From Rhabdophis nuchalis (taxonomy: Eukaryota > Chordata > Lepidosauria > Squamata > Natricidae): DNA of 64,000 nucleotides. The first letter of the stretch is position 1, and the number at the start of each line of letters is the position of its first letter. The stretch spans positions 47,648,605 to 47,712,604 of the forward strand of contig CM077643.1 in assembly GCA_039707465.1 (NCBI GenBank), in the 5' to 3' direction. The notes beneath the pieces are model-generated. The model was not told where the DNA came from. It saw only the letters and a program-made list of their open reading frames with translations, and made no database searches. Both the position numbers and the translations under genes were made by a program. Positions 42,796-53,029 of the stretch are shown piece by piece.

Positions 42796-44823
42796 TCAGA
42801 ACGATCCCCTCAAGTGCCAGACGGCTAGTTGGAAGCACTGAGGGTCCGGGTGACGAATGGCCCCTTGTATCAGTGACACCTGGTTCGGAGGAATGCGCCA
42901 GGCCTTCTCTACTGACAGACCCACTAGATCGGCGAACCAGGACCGTCTGGGCCAATGGGGAGCGACCAGGATGACTTCCGCCCCCTCCGAGATGATTTTC
43001 CGGACTACCTGAGGAAGCAGCGGGAGAGGAGGGAAGGCGTATAGCAGGCCTGTGGGCCAATGGCACCGGAGGGCGTTTGTCCCTTCTGCTTGCGGGCACC
43101 GGAAACGGGTGAAGAACCTTGGCAGGTGCGTGTTCTGCGGGCTGGCGAACAGGTCTAGGACGGGCAGGCCGAATCTCCGGGAAATCTGCTGGAAAAGATC
43201 CGGGTGCAGCTGCCACTCTGAGGTGTTGATGGTGGTTCTGCTCAACCAGTCCGCCGTCACGTTCTCCTCGCCCGCGATGTGGTCCGCCCTCAGGGACAGG
43301 AGATGCCTCTCCGCCCACCTGCCCAGAGCCTCCGCCTCCGTCATGAGCGCCCTCGACTGTGTGCCTCCCTGGTGGTTCACGTATGCTCGGGTGGCGATGT
43401 TGTCCGTCAGGAGAAGGACATGGGACCCTTCTACGAGATTGCCGAAATGCCGCAGAGCCAGCCTGGCCGCCCGGAGCTCCAGCCAGTTGATGTTGTGGGC
43501 GAGCTCCCGTTGAGACCATCTGCCCTGGGCCACATGGTGCTGCAGATGAGCTCCCCAGCCGTAAAGGCTGGCGTCCGTCGTGATGGTGACGCGGTCTGGC
43601 TCCTTGAAGGGCGACCCCTCTCTTAGGGCGGGAGACCTCCACCACCTGAGGGACCGAAGCACTGGGGGTGGGACTGTCACCCGTCTCCTGGAGTTGCTGA
43701 TCTTGCGTCGTTGAAAGGGAAGCAGAAACCATTGTAGCTCCCGTGCGTGCAGGCGGGCCCAGGGAACAATGGCTATGCACGAGATCAGCTTCCCCAACAG
43801 TTGGGAAAGCGTCACAAGTGGGACCAGTCTGGAGTTCTGGACCAACCCCACCAACTTCACAATGCTGCAGATGCGCTCCTGTGAAAGAAAGACCTTGCAG
43901 GTCTTCGAGTCGATGACGGCACCCAGATGAAGTATGGAGAGGGTGGGCTGCATGTGACTCTTCTCCCGATTCACCGAGAACCCGTGGTCCTCCAGGGAGC
44001 GGATGGTGCAGTCCAAGTCCTTCAGGGCCTGGTCCCTGGAAGGTGACATCAACAGGATATCGTCCAAGTAACAAACCAAACGCACAGGTCTGGATCGAAG
44101 ATGCGCCGCCACTACGGAGAGGACCTTCGTGAAGGTCCTTGGAGCCGATGACAAGCCGAAAGGTAGGGCCTTGTACTGGAAGTGCTGGCCGGCGAACTGA
44201 AACCTCAAGTATCTGCGATGCGCCGGGTGGATGGGAATGTGCAGATACGCCTCCTTCAGGTCTATCGAGGTCAGGAAGTCGTTCTGTCGAATGCATCCCA
44301 GGATCGTCTGGAGGGATTGCATTTTGAAGCGCTTGTATTGCAGATACCGGTTCAGCTTCTTCAAGTCCAGAATGGCCCTGACCCCCCCCGATGACTTGGG
44401 GACTAGGAAGAGGATGGAATAAAACCCCTTGCCCTCCTGCCCCCCCGGCACCGCTTCTATGGCCGCTATCTCCAGTAGGTGACCGATCTCCGCCCTCATG
44501 AGCTGTTGCTTGTGCGGGGACCTGGGAAGGGGGCAGCGGATGAATCTCCGCGGGGGAAAGGATAGGAAGTCGAGGGTGAGGCCGTGTCGGACCACATTCC
44601 GGACCCAGGCGTCCGTCGTGGTCGCCTCCCACGTGGACGCATATTGCTGTAGGCGTCCCCCAATGGGAGGGATCCCCCAGGGGTCACTTGCTCTTCTTGA
44701 AGGGACGGTTGGCCTGACCACCCTTGAAGGGCCTACGCTGACCTTGGAACCTGGACCTGTCCCTGTAGGCCGGCCTGTCCTGGGAACGATCTTGGGCCTG
44801 GGGGTAGGTTCTGGAGGCCCCAC
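42796..44823 (-). CDS. DIRS reverse transcriptase-RNase H (ORF2)
   Basis: A 675-codon open frame copies element RNA into DNA. Counting from the first open codon (44823), residues 55-96 hold the pre-RT DIRS block (GGRLQQYASTWEATTTDAW). RT blocks are DLKKLNRYL (153), TSIDLKEAYLHIPI (185), LPFGLSSAPRTF (220) and catalytic YLDD (252-255). RNase H residues are D417 (TTDASLYGWGAH), E449 (LELRAARLAL), D474 (LLTDN) and D525 in NVTADWLSR. A C-terminal segment with VLDLFASPQNTH (555) corresponds to the region called methyltransferase-like in some DIRS elements (tentative). No ATG precedes the conserved N-terminal block, so translation probably depends on a +1 shift from gag or another device. It stops at TGA 42798-42796. 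Confidence 0.93.
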   Translation of the reverse strand: MGPPEPTPRPKIVPRTGRPTGTGPGSKVSVGPSRVVRPTVPSRRASDPWGIPPIGGRLQQYASTWEATTTDAWVRNVVRHGLTLDFLSFPPRRFIRCPLPRSPHKQQLMRAEIGHLLEIAAIEAVPGGQEGKGFYSILFLVPKSSGGVRAILDLKKLNRYLQYKRFKMQSLQTILGCIRQNDFLTSIDLKEAYLHIPIHPAHRRYLRFQFAGQHFQYKALPFGLSSAPRTFTKVLSVVAAHLRSRPVRLVCYLDDILLMSPSRDQALKDLDCTIRSLEDHGFSVNREKSHMQPTLSILHLGAVIDSKTCKVFLSQERICSIVKLVGLVQNSRLVPLVTLSQLLGKLISCIAIVPWARLHARELQWFLLPFQRRKISNSRRRVTVPPPVLRSLRWWRSPALREGSPFKEPDRVTITTDASLYGWGAHLQHHVAQGRWSQRELAHNINWLELRAARLALRHFGNLVEGSHVLLLTDNIATRAYVNHQGGTQSRALMTEAEALGRWAERHLLSLRADHIAGEENVTADWLSRTTINTSEWQLHPDLFQQISRRFGLPVLDLFASPQNTHLPRFFTRFRCPQAEGTNALRCHWPTGLLYAFPPLPLLPQVVRKIISEGAEVILVAPHWPRRSWFADLVGLSVEKAWRIPPNQVSLIQGAIRHPDPQCFQLAVWHLRGSF

Positions 44824-46441
44824 CCGAGGTAGAGGGAGCCTCCGTAGACCGAAAGGGCTGTCTACGGTAGGAAGACTGATTCTTCCGGTCCTGCTTCTTG
44901 GTGACAGCCGGCAGAATCTTCCGCTTATCCTTGGACTCGATTAGGAAGGAGTCCAAGGCCTCGCCGAAGAGCTTGCCACCCTTGAAGGGGGCCGACGCCA
45001 ACTTCCACTTAGCCTTCATGTCCGCCTGCCAATGGCGGAGCCACAGCAGACGGCGTGAGGTGACATTGGATGCTAGAGCCCTGGATGAAAACTTTGTGGA
45101 ATTGAGCGAGGCGTCGCAAGAATATTCCACCGCAGCGATGATCTTATTGACCCTCTGTCTCGATCTAACCTGTCTCTCAGGCAAGGAGGCCAATAGCTTC
45201 CTGAGCCAGAATAGGGCTGCCCTACTAAAGTACGACGCAGAGGACGAGGCCTTCATGGCCCAGGCAGTGGCCTGGTGCGTCTTGTGGCAAGACTTCTCCA
45301 TCCGCCTGTCCTCCGCCTTAAGCCCCTCCACCAGCTCGGCCGGGAGTGAGGATGTGGAGGTCAAAGACACAATGGGGTCATCAACCTGCGGGAGAGCCAG
45401 AATGGTCTCCATAGCATCCTCAACAGCGTACAGCTTTTTATCCACGCCGCTGGGGTGTGCCATGGTAGCGGGCTGAACCCACTGGCGCTGAATAATGTCG
45501 AGGAACAACTGAGGAGCCGGCACCAATTCTTGGGGAGGTGTAGGTTCCCTAAAGAGACCCGCCCCAGGGTGTCCAGGACCGATGACGATGGCATTGTCCT
45601 GATCAGAGGCCTTCTTATCAGATTGAGCCGGTAGACCCATCTGCACGGCCGACTCCCTAGCCTTGGTCAAGATAGCCTTGAACATGATGGGGTTAAATAG
45701 CCCCTTGGAAGCGGGAGCCTCCGGGGTGGAGTTCTCATCCCCTGAAAGGTCGGGAGCCCCCTGGGTAACCACCTCCTCATCATCCTCCCCCTCGGATGCC
45801 TCGCTGACTGCAGAAGAGGCAGAAGGGGAAACGCCACCCCCCTGGGCAGGAACCACCTTCCTAGGTGCCCTGGGCTTGGGGGTAGAAAGGAGGGGCAAGG
45901 AAGCCACTAATTGCTTCATGCAATCCGTGATGCCCTGCGAAATGGCCTTGGACACAACCTCCTGCATGGCCGCGGGCAAGGCAGCCTCAGCGGGTGCAGA
46001 AATGGGAGTGGCCGGAACCTCCTCTTCCTCATCCACTGACTCCTCCCCCTCCCCCACCATGGAGGACTCCTCCTCCTCTGGTTCCTCCTCCTCTAGCTCC
46101 ACTTCCATTGAGGGGACTGGAGAGGCAAGGGAAACCCTTGAGTGATTGGGGGAAAACCCAAAATCCCCATCACCAGAGGGAATGGATTGGGTCTCCCTAC
46201 GAAGCTGCGGGGCAGGGGGGGTCTTATCTGTCACAGCCTTGTCCCGGGCAGAGAGAGCCTTCTGGAATTGCTGCTCTAGAATCCTCAGCCGTCTATCCGC
46301 CAGTCTCTCATCAGCCTTGGTGGCCTTGGCTGCAGGCCTCTTCCCCTTGTCAGGACAGGGTGCAGAATCGCCCTTGGCAGCAGGGTTGGTCTTGCTACGC
46401 TTGGAGGCAGGTTCTCCTGTTTGCTCACTGGAATCAGCCAT
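44684..46441 (-). CDS. DIRS gag-like protein (ORF1)
   Basis: This 585-residue open frame starts at ATG 46441-46439 (MADSSEQTGEPASKRSK) and is the first frame of the element. The N-terminus is lysine/proline rich with a helical stretch around residues 45-70. A long acidic run (EVELEEEEPEEEE and VDEEEE) follows near 112-145. A conserved central part contains LFRE, LPAELVEGLK, FSRAALFWLRKLL and RRLLWLRHWQADMKAKWKL, the last followed by PFKGGKLFGEALD, typical of DIRS gag-like proteins. The C-terminus is basic and Arg/Gln rich (DRSRFQGQRRPFKGGQANR), suited to RNA binding. It presumably packages element RNA. The last 140 bases overlap ORF2, which lies in the +1 frame relative to gag. Confidence 0.9.
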   Translation of the reverse strand: MADSSEQTGEPASKRSKTNPAAKGDSAPCPDKGKRPAAKATKADERLADRRLRILEQQFQKALSARDKAVTDKTPPAPQLRRETQSIPSGDGDFGFSPNHSRVSLASPVPSMEVELEEEEPEEEESSMVGEGEESVDEEEEVPATPISAPAEAALPAAMQEVVSKAISQGITDCMKQLVASLPLLSTPKPRAPRKVVPAQGGGVSPSASSAVSEASEGEDDEEVVTQGAPDLSGDENSTPEAPASKGLFNPIMFKAILTKARESAVQMGLPAQSDKKASDQDNAIVIGPGHPGAGLFREPTPPQELVPAPQLFLDIIQRQWVQPATMAHPSGVDKKLYAVEDAMETILALPQVDDPIVSLTSTSSLPAELVEGLKAEDRRMEKSCHKTHQATAWAMKASSSASYFSRAALFWLRKLLASLPERQVRSRQRVNKIIAAVEYSCDASLNSTKFSSRALASNVTSRRLLWLRHWQADMKAKWKLASAPFKGGKLFGEALDSFLIESKDKRKILPAVTKKQDRKNQSSYRRQPFRSTEAPSTSGGASRTYPQAQDRSQDRPAYRDRSRFQGQRRPFKGGQANRPFKKSK

Positions 46442-47192
46442 GGAGTGGCTGAAAGAACAAGAACAAACAATTAAATCCAGTCAAGGCACCCCAATCCCAC
46501 CAGGGAAGAAACAATATACACTTTAAAAGCAAGAAGAAACTGGAACCTGGTTTTGGCGCCAAAATCAGACCCAAAAGTCTCAGGCGTTGCAGATCAGCGC
46601 TGGAGTAGACCAGGGAATGGCAACAGAATCTGCCAATCTCCCTGCAGCCGCTGGGAAGGATCTCTTCTGCTGCCCCAGGGGATCCTGTCCGGGACTCCCA
46701 GAACTAGAACCACCCCAGGAACGAAGCAGCGGCGATCTGCGAAGAGGAGTCGGGCTGCGGCAGAAAAATGGCGGCAAGTTTAAAACGCGCGCCTTTTTTC
46801 CTGTGCGAACGGCCGCCTAAGCTCAAACCGGCACTGGGGAAACAACGGGCTGAAAAGCCTCAGTAGAAGCTTCCCTAGGGAGGAAAACCCCCGATAGTCA
46901 AGTTGGGGGGTCCTATCTAACTACCTAGCCCCCTTAGAAGCTTACCAGCAGCCGCTGGCAAGCCCTCCCAGTGCCAAGCCGCTCCGCAGAAAAAGCGGGA
47001 AACGGCCGCGGTTTGAACAGCCCGCTCCGCGCAATGAAGACAACGAAGACAGGAACGAAAACAAAAAATCACCTATCTAACACAACTACACACAAAAATA
47101 ACAACAAAGGCTACACTAACTCACTGCTGGGGAGGTCAGATTGCTGGCAAAGGACTGCAGACTCCCCAGACGCGTCCGATAAGGGCGACTGA

Positions 47193-47314
47193 GTTTTTAG
47201 AACTGGCCCTATGCAGAGGCAAGAGGCGTGGCTACACATCAAAGTGAAACTCAGTCCAATGGGCAGCAAGCTGAGGATAACCCGCGTTTGGACACTCCAA
47301 GCAGCATCTAGGAG
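47193..47314 (-). repeat. DIRS right inverted terminal repeat
   Basis: It starts GTTTTTAGAACTGGCCC and ends 'caagcagcatctaggag'. It is the inverse of the left terminal repeat. The minus-strand element would be transcribed from this side. Confidence 0.95.
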
Positions 47315-47317
47315 AAT

Positions 47318-47545
47318 ATTGCAGCCATTAAGCAAGGATATCATCTAGTCACCATCTGTGACCTCATGCTGGCTTCCTCACCCGACTTTGCTTGTAGGAA
47401 TCTGACAATCAAAGCTGGATCAGAGTCAGACCGTTAATTCTTAGCAGAAAATCTCAGGGCTACAGACTCCATCCTGAAAGAAGACAATAGCCAACCATTT
47501 CCATTGCTGGGATTCTTCAGAGGAGGGGATTAAACTTTTGCTGAA
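47318..47545. mobile_element. Possible distal part of the MITE disrupted by DIRS
   Basis: 'cattaagcaaggatatcat', 'tcaccatctgtgacctcatg' and 'gactttgcttgtaggaatctg' resemble the non-coding mariner-type MITE interior. The terminus is not clear. Confidence 0.35.
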
Positions 47546-49290
47546 TAATACTGAATACATTTTTGTTGGGTTCTTCTTGCTCTTTGAGCTTAGTTGTTTC
47601 CTTGCAGAGTAGGTAACTACTTCAGTATGAGTGAAAGTAAGGATTGCTTATCCTGTTTTGGTGGAGGTGTGGCTTCCTTCTTCTTTGTTCCTTATTTAAG
47701 GTATTGTTTCTTCACAAGGACTCAGTAGTTTAATGCTGAGTTGCATATATTCTCTTCTATCAAATACATTCTGTTCTCTATTTTGTATGAGTTTTAATAT
47801 CCAGTAAAGAATTTTTTTCAAAATTACTATTTCCCAAAGAACAAAACCAACAGCAATTAAATATATTACAATGGAAGATGAAAAGATATCTGAGGAACCA
47901 ACAGAAGTTAAAACAACAACAAAATGACAGGAAAAGCTCCAAATCTAACTTACAATATATCAAGACAAGGTGGTGAATTATTGGTGCTTATCTCTTATTA
48001 GAATAAGATGTAATGAATAATTTTGTATGTGCATGCTAAAGTTCAGATCATCCTCTGGCTCAGGGGTGTAAAACTTGCATAGTCACGGTGGCATTACGTG
48101 ACATATCACAACTTTTTCCCTCTTCGCTAAATCGAGTGTGAGTAAGGCCAGTGGGTGACATTTCCGGGCCATGAGTTTGACAACCCTGCTCTGGCTGGTG
48201 AGTTTGATGGAGAACCTCTGATAATAACATTGGAGATTTGCCTTTCTCCATATTTAGAGAGAGAGCGCTTAATCACTTCTTAACAAAGAACAGCTTTGAT
48301 CTTTTTTATAGCACTGGACCTTTTCAAACAATAATGGTTTCACTATTCAAAGAACAGTTTGTCCTAACAGATTATAGCAATTTATTCCAAGGTTAATAGT
48401 TACACTTAAAATCCTACTATAATAACTAAATGTTAACCTAGCTGCAGAATAAAATTCCATATTCAGTCTTGAAAGAAATTTTGTATGCACACTTAAACAC
48501 ATATCATGCCCCACCCAAAGAACAAAGAAACAGTTGTTCACAAAGGAAGAAATAGGATTGCTGGCTAATGGGAAGAGCAATAGGACACAAGAAAGTGATG
48601 TATTGATTTATTGACAATAGCAAGACTTTTGGCTGTGAAGTTCGTGCTAGAATATGGAAGATACTAATGCACATGCCACAATATCATATTCTTCTCCTGC
48701 GGAACCACCACAATGAACAAAAAATAGTAACAACTTGAGATAATCAGACAACACTATTGAATTATCTTAAAGTGAAGAAGACTCATTCTGAAAGTAAAAT
48801 GGAAAGCAAAAAATCAAGGTTAGTGTTGAATATTACAAAGGCAATAGTAATTGACTTTTTAGGCAAAAACAATTGTTAATTCAATGTTCTTAGATTTAAG
48901 AATAGACAAAGGAGTTCAGTGTGCTGAAGAAAGGAGGGTGATATCAAAGCAAGGTAAGATCATGAAAAATAGTGTAAGAATATTTAATATCAGATTAAAG
49001 TACTGAGTAATGAAAAGAAGGCTCTTTCCAGAATAGAGAAAGAATATAGATATATTAAAGTTAATGTGTATGAGTAGAGTATTATGGACAATAAATTAGT
49101 TTGGCTATTCCTCAAATTGATAATGCACAGAACTAAACTCAAATAATCCACACATTATTTGGGGCATGAGAAATGAAGAGATGATAGACTAAGGGAAAAA
49201 AACTATTATCTGTGGCAAAGATAAGGGAAGCAGGAGGTGAAGGCAACCTAAAGCTGAAGGATAGGAAAATCCAATTTTTCCACATAAGCA
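47546..49290. other. Intron 1 sequence without clear features
   Basis: AT-rich. A stretch at 48058-48195 ('caggggtgtaaaacttgc' to 'tttgacaaccctgctc') may be another degenerate hAT MITE, because its ends are loosely inverted. Confidence 0.4.
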
Positions 49291-49302
49291 TTTCATCTAG
49301 GA

Positions 49303-49528
49303 CAATGGTAGTCAACCTGGTCCCTACTGCCCACTAGTGGGCGTTCCAGCTTTCATGGTGGGTGTTAGGGGTTTTGTCCCATACTGAAGCACTTTCCTTT
49401 TTTAAATTTAATTGACTTCCCTACTTTATAAATCCCCATTGCTGTGGAACCAGTGAGTGGTTAGAAAATTTTACTACTAGCAGAGATACAAAATTGAGTG
49501 GTAGATATAAAAAGGTTGACTACCCCTG
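49303..49528. mobile_element. 226-bp hAT MITE with perfect target duplication
   Basis: Termini CAATGGTAGTCAACCTGG and AAAAAGGTTGACTACCCCTG are inverted. The duplication ATCTAGGA occurs at 49295-49302 and 49529-49536. The interior 'cccactagtgggcgttcc' is a short palindrome. It is non-coding. Confidence 0.92.
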
Positions 49529-49739
49529 ATCTAGGAGATAGGTTGATCAAGTATACACAAATGAAAATTCTGATAGACACAAGGATAATAACTCTTATTA
49601 AAAAGTGCTCAACATTTTTGATGGAAAAAAAGCAAGTGATTCAGAAGGATTTTTAAAAATTTGATTTATATCCACACATCTCAACAAGTGACTCTGGACA
49701 GTGTACGTCATAAAACATTAAAATAATTAAAGCAGTCTC

Positions 49740-50490
49740 ACAAAAGGCGACATGGTCAGGATCATGACCAATCTCATTGTAATTTTATTACAATCTTATT
49801 ACAATGACAATAAAGATTATTATCATTATCATCCTGATATCTGAAGGGAGAATATATCAGAGGGCAAGAGCTACAGGACAGAGAGCACTTCTCCTGACTC
49901 CCACCAGTCACATTTCTCATCTAATAGGATGACATGCCTAACCTGCCTGACCAAATTGGATGGGTAGAAATGATTGGGAGAAGATGGTTCCTAAGGTAAC
50001 CCATTCCCAAACCATGAAGGGCTTTAAAGAAACTAATACCTTGAATTGCACTCAGAAACACATTGATAATCAATTCAGTTCACAAAGCAATGGTGTTACA
50101 TGTGCCAAATATCTGACACACTTTACTACACAGTCACATTCTGCACCAGTTGAAGTTTCTGAATGCTCTTTCAAGGGCAGCCCCATGTAGACCGCATTGC
50201 AGTAATCCAAAAGAGAGTGTCTATGAGCCAAGACTCCCCATCCAGGAACATTCTAAGGTATTCAAAGACCCTCCTGGCCATTGCTGCTACCTGCTCTTCT
50301 AGCAGGAGCTGTGAGTTCCCCAGATTACACATGGGGCCTATCTGGGGCAGTGTCGCCCTATCAGGGAGTAGTGGTGAAAAGAATTTATCACCAGAAGGCC
50401 CAAATACCCAAAGCCATCCTGTTTTGCTTGGGTTGAGTCAACATCCCCTGCGCTTCATCCAGATCCTTACAGCCTCCAGGAACTGAAACA
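49740..50490 (-). mobile_element. Decayed L2-clade LINE fragment
   Basis: The reverse strand, read across frames, gives FLEAVRIWM, LNPSKTGWLW, LGNSQLLLEEQVAAMARR, ITAM..TWGCPWK and LQLVQN, in the order of the intact L2 polymerase C-terminal half. A tail with ATAATAAT-type repeats lies near 49790-49835. It is older than the copies at 24 and 60 kb. Confidence 0.75.
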
Positions 50491-50929
50491 AGACATCCAG
50501 ACATCCATGGCATCACTCACTTAGCAGTCATAGTTTTAGTTTGGCTGTGCATTACAAAATTATGGCAGAAGATTTAATCAAATTGTCAATCCTTTATTAA
50601 ATCACAAAATTGCTCCTTCTAAATCCAATTCTAGTACAGAATGGAAAATATTGCAAGCTTGAACATCAGAAGTTAATTAAGCAGTTGTATAGTGACTAAT
50701 AAATTTTTAGGATAAAAATGTACTTTTGTGTTCAGTTCCACATTTCCTGGTATCTTAGTTGAACAGGTTACCGTAGTAAGTAGGAACTCTAGCTATATCA
50801 GATCATGTCCTATGTAATTATCTCTGTCTGTTCAATAAGATCCAGCATGCCTCAGGTCCCGTCTCTTAAAAAAAAATCTTATGAAAGCCAGGAGATGAGT
50901 TTTCTCTATTGATGTACCTTCCTATGGAA

Positions 50930-51070
50930 TAGTATTACCCCTGAGATCCAGATGGCCTTGATCCTGCCTGCCTCTCATAAGGCTTTGAAGACCTGTTTGT
51001 TCTCCCAGGCACTCAGTTATGAGGATTTGTGCATCTGTCCGATTTGATTATTTTTATTACGCCTCTTGTG
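50930..51070 (+). mobile_element. Possible old L2 3' end
   Basis: 'aaggctttgaagacctgtttgttctcccaggc' resembles the FRKALKTYLFQQAG end of L2 polymerases. It is short and decayed. Confidence 0.35.
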
Positions 51071-51540
51071 TAAAACAGAAAGAACTCTCATTCAAGATAG
51101 TTGTCCCTTTGATGTTATAAGACATACATTGAGTTATTTAGGCCAATGATGTTAGGGATCTCGTAACATTGAAATAAGGTTTATTTCAATTAGGCCTGTA
51201 ATAAGGTTTTTTTCCAATCTTCTTCAATGAGGTTTATGTAACTATGACTTTGAAGGTTGGTAAAGATTTTGCTAACTATGCATGATCTTGTCTGACTTCC
51301 ACATATAAAAAAATATTGATAGTGATCCTAGTGGTCAGATGATAAATGAACTTACCTTTAATTATTCATCTTATAATATCTGTTTAGAGAAGATTACATA
51401 ACATCTGATAATATTACTAATGCGGGCACAAATTATCCATTATGGCAACCAAAGCTTTTTCAGTACCAAATTTTGGTTAAAAGCTGATAGATATGACTTC
51501 AGAAAATCTGGATCAAACAGATACATTTGAAACTATATGA

Positions 51541-51763
51541 GCCGAGTTGGCACAGTGGTTAGAGTGCAGTACTGCAGGCTACTTCAGCTAACTGCTAGCT
51601 GCAGTTCATCAGTTCAAACCTCACCGGCTCAAGGTCGACAGCCTTCATACTTCTGAGGTGGGTAAAATTAGATTGTTGGGGGCAATATGCTGACTCTGTA
51701 AACTGCTTAGAGGGCTGTAAAAGCACTATGAAGCGGTATATAAGTCTAAGTGCTATTGCTATA
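51541..51763 (+). mobile_element. Squamate tRNA-derived SINE
   Basis: A box-like TTGGCACAGTGGTTAGAG and B box-like AGTTCAAACCTC mark a tRNA-derived head. The body has 'ctcaaggtcgacagcc' and 'gtaaactgcttagagggc', and the end is 'taagtctaagtgctattgct'. The 3' part matches the inverted fragment at 27612. Confidence 0.85.
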
Positions 51764-52369
51764 TGGTCACAACATTCTCAGAAACTGAATATCTGAGACT
51801 AGACGTAATTGTATAGATCTCCCTGTCAAGATAGAAGGAAGGAATATATACCGCTTGCAAGGAAGAGACCTAATTTCTGCATACATTCTGTCCTTGGTCT
51901 TAAGATCTATAAGATAAGACTTTCAGGGAATAAATATCAAAGACAGCTCTGTGAAAAGTGGAGCTGATTATGATGGAATAATAAGTCACAAGCAGACTGA
52001 CACTGATAATTTCTCTCCAGATAGCTGCTTCTCATGAGACGACCATAGTGGTCACTAAGATTGCATATTCTCTTTTCTAATCACTTTCAGAAATTGTTTG
52101 TTGACTGCTTTTCAGCTATAAGGAATCTTTGGATCAACAGGTTTTTCAGATTAATGTTCTTAAATTCTTAGCAAAAAGAATGGAATAAACAGCAAAATTA
52201 AACTTTCATTTTAGAAAGTTATTAATAAACTGACTAAGGATCCAGATGAATTTGAAATAAGATTGTGGAATTAATTAAAAATAAACCTTCTCATGAGAAA
52301 ATGTTTTTGCTTTGATTTTTTTTTTTAAAAAAAAGATAAAATGGACACTAGAGGGAACTAGAGGGATTT

Positions 52370-52565
52370 ATTTTTATTTATTTTTATCCTACCTGTATGA
52401 TTTTGATAAATATGACAGTGGCAAAGTTATATAATATTCTTGCCTCTTCCTATTTTCTCCACAGCAACAACCATGCAAGGTGGGTTGGGCTGAGAGTTTG
52501 TGACTGGCCCAAAGTAACCCATATGGCTTTCATGGCTAAGGTGGGCTTAGAACTCATTCCCAATA
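52370..52565 (+). repeat. Interspersed repeat of unresolved family
   Basis: 'aaccatgcaaggtgggttgg', 'gactggcccaaagtaaccc' and 'catggctaaggtgggcttag' are recognisable from common reptile interspersed repeats, but I cannot name the class. Confidence 0.5.
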
Positions 52566-53028
52566 CAGGTAATCATCAACTTATGACCATTCATTTAACA
52601 ATCAAAAAAGTGATTATGACCAGTCCTTGCACTTGTAATTACTGCAGCATTCCTGCAGTCGTGGAATTAATATTCATACGCTTGGCAACTGGCATATATT
52701 TCATTCATTCATTCATTCATTCATTCATTCATTCATTCATTCATTCATTCATATTTTTAAACTTCCCATCTCCCTCAAAGATTTCCAACAGTTGTAGCAT
52801 CCTGGGCATAGCTACAACTGTGATTTCTATTTGTCTTCCAATGGGCCCTCTGACAAGTAAAGCCAATAGGGGAAGCTGGATTTGTTTTATAAACACGTGA
52901 TTTGTTTAACAATCATAGTGGTTCCCTTAATGACCATGGCAAAAAAGGTAATAAAATCAGGCATGAGTCACCTAACAACTGCATTGTTTAGCAACAGAAG
53001 TTCCTGTCCAAGTTGTGAGTATAAGTTA
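52566..53028. mobile_element. Tc1/mariner-type MITE, diverged, with internal microsatellite
   Basis: It starts CAGGTAATCATCAACTTATG after TA and shares 'gcttggcaactgg', 'ctgacaagtaaagcc' and 'ccatggcaaaaaaggt' with the copy at 29695. A CATT microsatellite has expanded inside it. Confidence 0.7.
52700..52752. repeat. (CATT)n microsatellite
   Basis: About thirteen perfect CATT units inside the MITE. Confidence 0.97.
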
Positions 53029-53029
53029 A

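Larger units (their letters stand above)
41378..47317 (-). mobile_element. DIRS1-like tyrosine-recombinase retrotransposon, apparently complete
   Basis: This 5940-bp element on the minus strand has inverted terminal repeats of about 120 bp (41408-41526 and 47193-47314) and an internal complementary region near its left end (41623-41714). It carries three overlapping or adjoining open frames: gag-like, RT-RNase H, and tyrosine recombinase. There is no long target duplication. The flanks share only ATT, fitting recombinase-mediated integration of a circular DNA intermediate (known for DIRS elements). All three frames are open, so it may be young. It lies in PELI2 intron 1, in the same orientation as the gene. 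Confidence 0.95.

Noticed and set aside
42859..44632. Upstream part of a 968-codon minus-strand frame overlapping DIRS ORF2
   Set aside because: Its C-terminal third is the real recombinase; the rest is a proline/arginine-rich shadow of the RT-RNase H frame.
45361..46526. Plus-strand frames opposite the DIRS gag
   Set aside because: Antisense shadows of the gag frame, rich in Ser/Pro from its acidic codons.
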